NCBI RefSeq assembly: GCF_000143415.4 | Contig: NW_003314287.1 | Location: 999,160 to 1,063,159 of the forward strand | DNA from: Selaginella moellendorffii | Taxonomy: Eukaryota; Streptophyta; Lycopodiopsida; Selaginellales; Selaginellaceae | Direction: 5' to 3' | Length of the DNA: 64,000 bases | In this document: one piece after another, positions 55,227 through 64,000 of the stretch | How positions within the stretch are numbered: the first letter of the stretch is position 1 | Layout: the number at the start of each line of letters is the position of its first letter | Translations under genes and position numbers: made by a program | Notes under the pieces: model-generated | The model's input: the letters and a program-made list of their open reading frames with translations, nothing else | Database searches by the model: none | Told to the model about the DNA's origin: nothing

Positions 55227-58200
55227 ATGGACGATTTCGAGAAGGCAATCTTTTTCAGCTTCAATCCCACCGTGGACGCCAATCTCAAGGCGCAGGCGAC
55301 GGCGTTCGTCCAGCAGGCCAAGCAATCGCCGACGATAATCCAGGCCTGCGTCGAGAAGCTCCGCTACTCGCAGTACGCCGAGGTCCAATTCTGGTGCCTC
55401 CAGGCGCTGGAGGAGATCGTCAAGCAGCGCTACTCTTCCCTCGCATCGCAGCAGCGCCACCTCATCCGATCGTCTCTCCTGGCGGCGGTGTGCTTCTACG
55501 ATCGCGACGCCAGCAGCGCTCCAGCGGCGCCGCCCTTCATCCGCAACAAGCTGGCCCAGGTGGTGGTGCTCCTTCTCTGCATCGAGTATCCATCCCAGTG
55601 GCCGGGGGCGTTCGTGGAGCTCATCTCCTTCCTCTCCAAGGGACCGATGGTGGTGGACATGTTTTGCCGGATCCTCATCGCCCTCGACGAGGAAGTGATC
55701 AGCCTCGAGTTCCAGCGATCGCCGGCGGAGCTGGCCCTCGCCACCCGGATCAAGGACGCGATGCGGCAGCAATGCATCGGCCAGATCGCGGCGGCGTGGT
55801 ACAATCTGGTGGCGGTGTACAGGTCCGCTAGGCCCGACCTCGCGGCTCTGGTGCTCGAGGCGATGCAAAGGTATGTTTCCTGGATCGACATTGGATTGGT
55901 GGCGAACGAGAGCTTTATCCCACTCATGCTGGAGATCCTCGTCTCGCCGCAGGAGAACCGGGGGCTCCGTGGTGCCGCCGCGGATTGCTTGCTGGCCGTG
56001 GTGTCCAAGAGGATGGATTCGTCGGCCAAGCTTGCGCTCCTGCGCCAGCTCCGTTTGGGACCAGTTTGCGCGAGGTTGACGAGCACCGAGGATGGCGAGT
56101 TTGGGAGCAAACTTAGCGCGCTTCTCACTGGGTTTGCTGCGGAGATTTTGGAGTGTGGGAAGGAGCGTGACACTGGCGAGATGCTGGACGAGATCCTTCC
56201 ATCGGTTTTCTACTTCATGCAGCACGGTGACGAGGATATATCTTCGACGACGTTCCTGTTTCTCAGCAACTTTGTCAAGTCGGCCACCGGGAAGCAGGCT
56301 ACTCACTTGCGGCACATATTGGAGCTCATTCGGTACAGGATGCGGTACAGTGCCGACATGAAGGATGCTCTGGATGTTTTTGACCGGGAGGGGGAGGAGG
56401 AGGAGGAGAGGATGGACGAGTACCGGAAGGAGCTCCTCGTTTTGTTCCGTAGCGTTTACCGAGTTGCTCCGGAGGTGACAACTTCGTTCGTCAAGGGTGT
56501 GCTAGTTTCGATTCTGGGAAGCTCCGGGACGCCGTTTGAGGAGGTTGAAGCCGGGATCACGCTGCTGTATTGCCTCGGGGAAGGCGTTCCTGAGAGTAGC
56601 TTGAAGGCGGACACTGGAGACTTGCCGGAGATGCTCGGGGCGATTTTGACAATGACTGTTCCCGGCACGTCGCACCGGGCAGTGGCGATCGTTTTTCTGG
56701 AAACAGTCATCAGATACGTAAAGTTTGTACAGCACCACGAGGCGTACGTTCCTGCTGTTCTTGGGGTGTTTCTGGATGGCAGAGGGATTCACCACCCGAA
56801 TCCTAATGTCAGCTCCAAAGCAAGTTATTTATTTTCGAGGCTGGTGAGAACTCTTCGGTTGCAGTTGCTTCCTTATGTCGACAGCATACTACAGGTGTGT
56901 TTCTTTTCTTTCATTGAACTCTCTTCTTCTTTTCGATTTTTACACGTTTTCTCGTGTTTCTTTTGCAGAGTTTGCAAGACACCTTGTGCATTTCGGCAAA
57001 AAAATCATCTCCAGAAGAGAAATTTTACACTTTCGAGGTATTTTATACGAAAACGCTTGAGGTAGCTTGATATGTTCCTTTCAGGCTGTTGGCTTTCTTA
57101 TTGGAGCGGAGGATTTGCCGCGTGATAAACAAGAAAAATATCTCTCGGCCGTTCTTCTTCCCCTCTACCAACTGGTAACACGTTCTTTTCAAAACGAGCA
57201 TGAGTTTGAAAATTCTTCCAGGTTGAGTCTACATTGGCAAGCAAGGTCTCCTATGCCGATGGTAATCAGGCTGCCACCGTCGCACTTCTGCAGCAAATCG
57301 TGCTGGCTATCAATCACTTTAGCAAAGTGAGTGCGATTTGCATTCGACCTAGGGACTTACCGCGGTCTTTCAGGGTTTTGGAGAGCAGCTGCTTGTGAAT
57401 AGTCGTCCAGAACTTGGGAACACGTTCAAACAGGTTGGTTCATTGTCAATTGTCATTTTTCTCTTGTCTAATTGATGTGTTTGATATTTAGTCCGTGGAC
57501 GTCGTGTTGAGAATTCTTCTCGCGTATCCCAGAGTTGATGCTCTCAGAAGCAAGGTAAAAATGAAACGAGCATTTTCACCTCTATCCTGTGACATTCTTT
57601 CAGGTTATTTCCTTTCTTCACCGGATGGTAGACATTCTTGGTAGTTCAGTATTCCCTATTTTGCCAACTGCGATACGGCAGCTGCTCTTGCAAAGCGAGG
57701 TAACTATTTTGTATTATTTTTTCTCTAGAAGTGATATCAAAAGGTTTCTTTTCAGTCCAAAGATTTGGTGGAGTTCATCCAGCTGCTTAACCAACTCATA
57801 AACAAATTCAAATCTGCTATGAACACAATCATTCAGGAGATTTTTCCTTCAGTCGTAGATCGGGTATTTTTTCTTCTTCCAAAGGGCTCTATTCCGGAGA
57901 ATGTTGTCAGCAATACCGAGGTACGCATTATTGTTTTCCGAGATTTTCGACTAATCGACGATCTTCTTTAGGAGATGCGCGAGCTTCAAGAGCTACAAAA
58001 GGCATTTTTTAACTTTTTGCATGCGGTTACGTCGAACGACCTTTCATCGGTGCTCCGTTTCCAAACCGGTGGAAGGCTCAATGAGATCATCCTACTTTTG
58101 TTAGACAGTAGTTGCGGCCACAAGGACATACTTGTGAGAAAGGTATGTCCTTTTGTCATCTGTCATCTATGCTGCTCACGCGCTCGTTAGCAATGCAGAT

Positions 58201-58774
58201 TTGCGTACAAGTCTTATCTAGATTGGCGTGGGACTGGTGCGGTAACAGCACAGTTGTGGAACAGGTGACAAAACCTTTCCACTGTGACAACACGAATGTT
58301 CTCAAAGTCGTGCATTTATGCAGGTTCCTGGATTCCACCGGTTCGTGATTGACAGGTTTGCCGCAGATTGCTGCATCCGAAGTATTCTGCAGGCTTCGTT
58401 CAACCTCAACGATGCCAATACGGTAGCTGCATTTACTTCGCGCTGATTCCCTTGTGTTTGATCGTTTTCTAAAATTTCCAGGTGTCCTTGCTCAACGAGA
58501 TTGCATCCGCGCAGAAGACATTGTATGAGAGGTGTGGCGAAGACTTTTTGATACAGATGGCAACCAAAGTCCTCCCGGCTGTTCGCTGTCCGCCGAACAT
58601 GGCCGAGGAGTATTGCTTGCACATTCAGGTAGAGCGCGTAGAGAGCTGTGCGAGTGTGTGTTTTTTAAATCCTTCTTGCGGTTGTTACAGCGATCGGATC
58701 CCAAGGTCTTGAAAACGTTCTACAGGAACTTTGCGGAGAAGCTCCGCTTCCAATACAACTCCGGCAACCAATAG
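55227..58774 (+). CDS. PSD: Exportin-t (PAUSED/LOS1 orthologue), tRNA nuclear exporter
   Basis: Thirteen exons: 55227-56894, 56969-57037, 57085-57174, 57222-57326, 57374-57433, 57492-57554, 57604-57699, 57756-57920, 57972-58142, 58199-58264, 58324-58422, 58482-58628, 58691-58774; 960 aa. Exportin-t is a karyopherin-beta that carries mature tRNAs to the cytosol with RanGTP; PAUSED is the Arabidopsis form. The N-terminus (MDDFEKAIFFSFNPTVDANL, YSQYAEVQFWCLQALEEIVK) and YPSQWPGAFVELISFL are diagnostic. HEAT-like helices continue to the end. Further blocks are KVISFLHRMVDILGSSVFP and FHRFVIDRFAADCCIRSIL. Every exon is a multiple of three, so all introns are phase 0. An AATAAA follows the stop. 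Confidence 0.95.
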
Positions 58775-58901
58775 CACGTCTAACAGTTTTGATTGAGAAA
58801 TAAAAAAGAATGGCTATTTTATAGAACGATTGATTCTTGCAAGCTTAAGTTACCCGAACTAATGCTTGGATCCCATAATGGAAACAATCGGAAGAAACAA
58901 T

Positions 58902-59746
58902 TCACTTGAGAAGAGACCTCGTTAGATGTTCCTTGGCTGTAGCAAGTGCTTGAGAAAACGTCTGGAAAAGAAAGCAAAAGTGAAGACAGTGGCAAAGGGA
59001 ATTGTTAGAATCACCTGTTCTGAGAATGGGACGTCGGACTCCGCGCCGCGCATGGCTACCTTTGAAGCTATGCTGTTGGCATCAGTCTCCAAAACGGTGC
59101 TGGTTATACAACAAGCCAGCATGAGAATGAGAGAAACAAAACAAAGGAAAAAAGGCGACTCACCCTCCGTCGACAATCTCGTCCAAGCACAAAAGGATCA
59201 AATCCAGGTTCTCCAGGACCGTCTTCTTGTCCACATTGCCTCTACACGCGATCGAAGCCTCGTTTCAAGGCGTAGCAAAGGCGGAAGAACTCACCTGAGT
59301 AGAATCGACACAGCGTCGAAAAACGCTTGAAGAACAGTCGCGAGGATGAGCTCGTTCTCGTCCTCCCTGCCAGTCACGTAGAAGTAGAGGTCGGCCACGA
59401 ACTTAAACACCACGACATGGCCCTCGTACAAGCCAATCTCCGCTGCGAAAGGGAGAAGTCTGAGAAAAGGAAAAACTCGGCCTAGTTTTCTCTATTTGCT
59501 CACCTTCCTGGCGGGCGTTCATGCGCTGCGTCTTGGTGAAGACCGACTTCTCGAAGGCGAGCTTGGCCGCGTTGTTGGGCCAATAGTCGCTGTAGTACTT
59601 GACGGCCACGCGCTTGCCCTCGTCGTCCAGCAGCAGTATGTTGCTCACGAACGGATCCAGCAGCTGCGCGCCAGGGTTTGGAGGAGAATCAGTCAGATCT
59701 GGAGAGCAGGGAGCAAGATCAAGATCACAGAGCATACCTCTCCCAT
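58902..59746 (-). CDS. COPZ: Coatomer subunit zeta (COPI)
   Basis: Six exons: 59746-59738, 59663-59504, 59442-59295, 59241-59164, 59099-59015, 58961-58902; 179 aa. Zeta-COP is the small longin-fold subunit of the F-subcomplex of COPI, which coats Golgi-to-ER vesicles. Diagnostic stretches: [80 protein letters not shown], and [11 protein letters not shown] at the end. The first coding exon is only 9 nt (Met-Gly-Glu). It converges with the exportin gene (127 bp between stops) and diverges from the GT92 gene. Confidence 0.94.
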
Positions 59747-60182
59747 TTGCGCAGCGAAGACGATCCACTAAAAACCCTAAAGCCCAAAAAACGAATATGC
59801 CTCTCCTTGGGATATACCGCTCAGGAATATTCAGTCTCTTGCTCCTTCAAGCATATTCTGTCTCCTCGTAAAGCACATTCCGTTTGTTTTACTTTGCACT
59901 AAACTTCTTGACCAAAACAACGTGAGAATTTTCTAACACTTTTTCGAGTGTGCGCACGTCAACATTAGTGCGTGGGGCTGCTTCGTTAGAGTGGGGCGGG
60001 GTATATTCCATGGCTTGCGTCCCAAGGGAGAGAGATAGCGCTTGCCTTGCCATGGATGACTTCTCCTCCTCGCGCAATGCGTGGAAGGGAAAGAAAAGCA
60101 GCACGGGGATTTCGATCGCGACGCAGCGGGAGTGGAGAAGCGAGGGCGAGGGCGAATTTAGCTCCGGAGCCATCATTGGATC
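59747..60182. other. Shared divergent promoter region (COPZ / GT92)
   Basis: About 430 bp between two divergent genes. A telo-box AAAACCCTAA occupies 59771-59780, close to the COPZ ATG. No gene was seen. Confidence 0.5.
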
Positions 60183-61895
60183 ATGAAGAGCAGGGGAGGG
60201 CATAGCTCCTGGCGGAAGATCGTCTATGGCGGAGTCTTGGCGCTGGCCATCATCGCGCTGCTGGCAATGCGCCCGGGATCGGAATCACGCGACGTTGGTG
60301 AGTTCCTCCCTCGGGAGATTAGAGGTGAAGCCAACAAGGTTGTCAAAGAGATTGTGGAGGAGAGCGCGATCAACAGTAGAATTGACCATATCGTGTCTCT
60401 CCCAGACAACGAATTCCTCTTCATTGTCTCGAGATCCTCGGCGCGAGACGAGAGGATCGTCAAGGACCTCGCAAAGGGTCACTGTTACTTGAGAATTCCG
60501 TCGGGACCGAGGCCAATCGCCGCGAGGATTGTGGACAATCTTAGCGGTGATGGCGGGAGGAGGATGATCCGGTGCCGAGCAATCGACCAGCAGCTCCCAT
60601 TGCAATCCCCGCTGGTCGCCACCGCCCAGATTCAATCCAGCGACGGCAAGATCACTCTCGGGAGCCGGGGCCGATCGCTGGAGCTCGTGAATTGGAACAG
60701 GATCGTCTTTGCGGCGCTGGCCAGGGAAGAAGATCTTGTGCTCTTCACAAAGGGAATTTTCTCGGTGAAGAAGGAGAATCCCCCAAAGCACGCGAGATGC
60801 GTCTTCTACACGGACAATGGCGTCGCGGTCACATACACTCGCGTGCTCGGGATCGCCCAAGAGGTTATTCGCTGCGAATATCCGCCGGGACAGGGAATAT
60901 CTAGGGGCAGCCTGGTGTCGGTGGTTCCCGGAGAAGGTACAGGCGGCGACGCGGCGGCGCCGTCGGTGGCGGTCTACGGCGGCGCCGCCAGGGAGGGGCA
61001 AAGTGCCCGGCCGCGGCATTTGCTATGCGCGTGCACGATGGTCCGCAACGCCGCCAAGTTCCTGCGCGAGTGGATGCTCTACCACTCGCACCTTGGGATC
61101 GAGAAATTCGTTCTCTACGACAACAACAGCGAGGACGGGCTCGAGGAGGCGGCGGCGGAGCTGCGGAATCGCGATGGATTGGCGGTGGAAATCGTGCCCT
61201 GGCCGTGGATCAAGAGCCAGGAAGCCGGCTTCTCGCACTGCGCCGCCAGCCGCAGGGACGAATGCCAGTGGATGGCATTCGTGGACGTGGACGAGTTCCT
61301 CTTCCCCAAGCTCTGGCTACATTCCGGCGCCAAATCCACAAACGCAACCGGGACCGTCGGATCGTCCCCTCTAGCGCGGGCGATCGCCGCCGCCACCCGG
61401 AATCGCTCGCAGATGGTCGGCCAGATCTCCTTCCGCTGCCGCGATTTCGGGCCATCTGGGCAGGCCACGCATCCAACGGCGGGGGTCACGCAGGGGTACA
61501 CGTGTCGCGTGGTCAAGGAGCAGCGCCACAAGTCACTAGTCCGGCTGGAGGCCGTTGACCGGGGACTGGTCAACGTGGTCCACCACTTCACGCTGGGTCA
61601 ACGCTACGCGACCGCGAGGATGCCGTCGTGGAAGGGCGTGGTCAACCACTACAAGTTCCAGGCGTGGGACGAGTTCAAGCAGAAGTTTGAGAGGCGGGTG
61701 TCGGCGTACGTGAGCGATTGGAAGGAGGAGCGCAACATCAAGTCGCAGGATCGAACGCCCGGGCTGGGGAGCAAGGCGGACAAGCCCGCCGACTGGGAGC
61801 GCCGCTTCTGCGAGGTCCAAGACACCGCGCTCCGGGATTACATTCTCAAAACCATGGCTTCTCCGGACAAGTTGGAGCTTCCCTGGCAGTCGTAG
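60183..61895 (+). CDS. Family 92 glycosyltransferase (GT92 / DUF23)
   Basis: Single-exon CDS of 570 aa. Type II membrane protein: basic N-terminus, then a signal anchor (IVYGGVLALAIIALLAM, residues 13-29), a stem, and the catalytic domain. The domain shows HLLCACTMVRNAAKFLREWM, YHSHLGIEKFVLYDNNSEDG, the metal-binding DVDEFLFP, a Cys-containing SFRCRDFGPSG, and LVNVVHHF. GT92 members include plant galactan synthases (GALS) and nematode galactosyltransferases; this copy looks closer to the At1g27200-type group. Golgi location and galactose transfer are inferred. The gene is intronless. Confidence 0.9.
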   Translation: MKSRGGHSSWRKIVYGGVLALAIIALLAMRPGSESRDVGEFLPREIRGEANKVVKEIVEESAINSRIDHIVSLPDNEFLFIVSRSSARDERIVKDLAKGHCYLRIPSGPRPIAARIVDNLSGDGGRRMIRCRAIDQQLPLQSPLVATAQIQSSDGKITLGSRGRSLELVNWNRIVFAALAREEDLVLFTKGIFSVKKENPPKHARCVFYTDNGVAVTYTRVLGIAQEVIRCEYPPGQGISRGSLVSVVPGEGTGGDAAAPSVAVYGGAAREGQSARPRHLLCACTMVRNAAKFLREWMLYHSHLGIEKFVLYDNNSEDGLEEAAAELRNRDGLAVEIVPWPWIKSQEAGFSHCAASRRDECQWMAFVDVDEFLFPKLWLHSGAKSTNATGTVGSSPLARAIAAATRNRSQMVGQISFRCRDFGPSGQATHPTAGVTQGYTCRVVKEQRHKSLVRLEAVDRGLVNVVHHFTLGQRYATARMPSWKGVVNHYKFQAWDEFKQKFERRVSAYVSDWKEERNIKSQDRTPGLGSKADKPADWERRFCEVQDTALRDYILKTMASPDKLELPWQS

Positions 61896-62971
61896 TGAAG
61901 AGATGGTTTCTACTATAGGCTTTTGACACATTCTATACCATCGCCCGAGAAACCCGTGAGACGAGCTTGACTCCTTGCTTGATGCGTCAGTACAGTCGGT
62001 TGGGTGGTCGAATCGCGATTTTGAAAGTTTACTTTTCAGGTTGAAGTTCTCATCATTCAAGCGGTTGCGCAGTCGTTTCGTCACCATCTCGGAAAACACT
62101 GCCCGCCTCGAGCACTGCAAAGCATATTTCGGCCAACGTAACAACTTCCACGTTTCCACTTTTCCACACAATGAGTTCCATTATTTTTAGCTTGGACGAG
62201 GGACCAAATCGATCGTGATCGATCGTGATGAGCACCATCTCGATCGAATCGGGCAGAAAAAGCCGGAATCGCAAGCGAAGAATCGTTCGCACTCAGAGGC
62301 GGACGATCTCGAGAGCTTCGACGGCCTCGGCGATAGCGAGCTGGAAACGTAGCGAGAAAACTAGCTTGGAGCTCTGCAAATCGACTCAAGCTCTTCTTGA
62401 GCTAAGGCTGTCATTCACATTCAGTTGACTGAAGGATAGACATGAAGCCTTAGTTTTACCCCTCTCTCTCTCTCTCCCTCTCTCTCTCTCCGTTTTCGTT
62501 GTTCGAATGTCTATCACGAACACAGCCAAAGTTTAGCAAAGCGAATTTTCCTCGTGAAGTAGCCCACTTGTATCTGCGCAGCACTAGTGGAACCCGACTG
62601 CTCCAATATAATCCGTAAGACTCTGACGGGAACAGCTTCCCTGTGCAAAAGACACAGTCCCATACCTAGCAATGCGTGAAAAGGAAGTAAGAATCCATAA
62701 GAACCACAACTTGTGACATGTTATCGATTAGCAAAGATTTGAGTCTCATCTATGCTTTACGCTTTTGTCTTCCAGGCAAACATCTGTTAGAAAAAAGAAA
62801 AAGAAATCCACAGTACCTGGAACTTAATAAATCCTTCCTAAGGAACTGGCAGCTTCCGGTGCCGCCATGACGAAAACTATCAAGGTGGCCATCACAAGAG
62901 ATCAAAACTTAGAAAAAATGGACGTGTCGACAGATCAAAGAAAAAGAATGTAAAATTGATCTCAAGCTCGA
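61896..62971. other. Intergenic between GT92 and PLMT
   Basis: About 1.1 kb. It contains a (CT)n microsatellite at 62462-62491. Several short open frames show no recognisable similarity. Both neighbouring 3' ends fall here. Confidence 0.45.
62462..62491. repeat. CT dinucleotide microsatellite
   Basis: About 30 bp of CT repeats interrupted by two C insertions. Confidence 0.8.
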
Positions 62972-63528
62972 TCATTCTTTCTTCCTGGCTCGAGTGGAAG
63001 GATCTTCGGCACTCTCGACGAACATCATAAACAAGTAGCCAGCACACCACAGAGCGATGAATCGAAACGGGATCCAGTAAACGCAGCCAAGCAAGCTCAA
63101 AATGGAACCAAAGTACTGCGGATCGCGCAAGTATCCGAATGGAAACTTGTCTACCCAGGGAATGCTCTTGCCGAAGCGCACGCCATAGTAGACTCCATCC
63201 TCGCCAAGCAGCTGATAAACCCTGAAACCATCAATCGACACCGACAGTGAGCACAATCTTCCCAAATCTTTCAAGATACACACCTGATATTCAATGCCTG
63301 ACCCACAGCGATGGGAATCCACACCCACAGCGGCGGCCAAACAGAGAAATCAGCGACGGATGCCAGCGCCAGGAACTGCACAGCCTTCATTGCCGTGGAC
63401 GCCAGCGCCATCGCGTGGCACGGATCTGCTCCACCGCACAGGCGCGTCCATAGCGAGGGCCGCATCCAGAGAAGCGCGTAGAATGGGAAGGGCAGCAGCA
63501 CTCCTGCTGAGACTAATATCGCTTCCAT
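62972..63528 (-). CDS. PLMT: Phosphatidyl-N-methylethanolamine N-methyltransferase (PLMT)
   Basis: Two exons: 63528-63284 and 63221-62972; 164 aa. PLMT adds the last methyl groups to phosphatidyl-mono/dimethylethanolamine with S-adenosylmethionine, giving phosphatidylcholine at the ER. The whole length matches the family: GVLLPFPFYALLWMRP near the start, ALNIRVYQLLGEDGVYYGVR across the splice junction, PWVDKFPFGYLRDPQYFGSI, the SAM-binding RDPQY-GS motif, and MMFVESAEDPSTRARKK at the end. Four to five hydrophobic spans are visible. AACCCTAAA sits 12-20 bp upstream of the ATG (63540-63548). Confidence 0.94.
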
Positions 63529-64000
63529 TGCTTCCCAAGAACCCTAAACCTCTGTGCGTCTGCCACGTGTAAAGAGCACATTAACAAAGGACAAACATGA
63601 GCATATTCCTTAATTTGAATTTGTTCTAACGCAAAATTATCACAATTTTAGTATCGACAACTGGGAAGATCAGTGACAGTACCTTTGTTGGTTGACAGGC
63701 ATTGTCTCCTCAATCAATTCCCAGTTTGATCGTTCGCAACTTCTCTTCGCTGAGCAAATGTTGTCGCTCTCAAGCTGTTCGTCTCCCCCAAAATGTCGCG
63801 GTTGAATACCCAGTTCGATCGTTCGCAACTTCTCTTCACTGAGCAGACGTTGTCGCTATCAAGCTGTTCGTTTTCGCTGCTTCCACCAAAAACATGTCGC
63901 GGTTGTTCTGTCGATCCGTGGGTGAGAATTGACAGCAAAATTACCTCCACGAAAGGAGCTTGCTACTGCCACGCCATTTGCCTTACACCCCTTCTGCCAC
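63529..64000. other. Right-edge intergenic sequence
   Basis: About 470 bp with a telo-box-like motif next to PLMT and an 89-bp tandem repeat (listed separately). No gene was recognised before the window ends. Confidence 0.4.
63720..63880. repeat. Tandem repeat, two copies, period 89 bp
   Basis: CCCAGTT-GATCGTTCGCAAC, TTCTCTTC-CTGAGCA, TTGTCGCT-TCAAGCTGTTCGT recur at 63720 and 63809. A further partial match (AATGTCGCGGTTG / CATGTCGCGGTTG) closes each unit. Confidence 0.75.

Overview
This window is nuclear DNA of a land plant. The protein set (ALIX, P4-ATPase ALA1, TRM/LONGIFOLIA, OEP61, non-phosphorylating GAPDH, PAUSED/exportin-t), very short introns (mostly 40-100 bp), compact gene spacing and a foldback matching the bryophyte/lycophyte microRNA miR536 all point to a lycophyte such as Selaginella moellendorffii. 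The species is an inference; no database was searched. Exon structures were assembled by eye from GT-AG sites and reading-frame continuity, and each multi-exon CDS closes in frame.

Layout. 0-3 kb: single-exon INTS3 (-), with a 7-codon uORF overlapping its start. 3-6 kb: AT-rich DNA with a decayed retrotransposon gag. 6-15.5 kb: ALIX (+), a GT31 galactosyltransferase (+), a tRNA, a small basic protein (+), a Ser-rich protein (-) and a one-TM protein (+). 16.3-20.6 kb: a large Agenet-domain protein (+). 20.6-25.3 kb: GAPN (+) and, tail-to-tail with it, a BRCT-RING-PHD protein (-); a shrunken copy of the PHD exon lies on the other side of GAPN. 25.5-26.1 kb: a MIR536 locus, head-to-head with the BRCT-RING-PHD gene. 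26.8-40.1 kb: four minus-strand genes, P4-ATPase ALA1, TRM/LONGIFOLIA, a DEAD-box helicase and FAM32A.

40.1-43.5 kb: a 3.3-kb segment bounded by about 73-bp direct repeats and carrying broken macrodomain sequences. 43.5-47.1 kb: OEP61 (+) and a Gly-rich secreted PDF1-like protein (+). 47.7-53.0 kb: a decayed Ty3/gypsy chromovirus (-) with both LTRs, followed by 1.6 kb of extremely AT-rich DNA. 55.2-64 kb: exportin-t (+) tail-to-tail with coatomer zeta (-), a GT92 glycosyltransferase (+), and phospholipid N-methyltransferase PLMT (-).

The genes do not form one pathway. They are housekeeping functions in independent transcription units: RNA processing and export (INTS3, FAM32A, exportin-t, helicase), membrane traffic and lipids (ALIX, coatomer zeta, ALA1, PLMT), cell-wall/glycan synthesis (GT31, GT92, PDF1-like) and organelle biogenesis (OEP61). 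The most notable items are the MIR536 hairpin, the duplicated and internally deleted PHD exon flanking GAPN, the macrodomain relics between direct repeats, and two retroelements whose catalytic residues were lost through C-to-T / G-to-A transitions.
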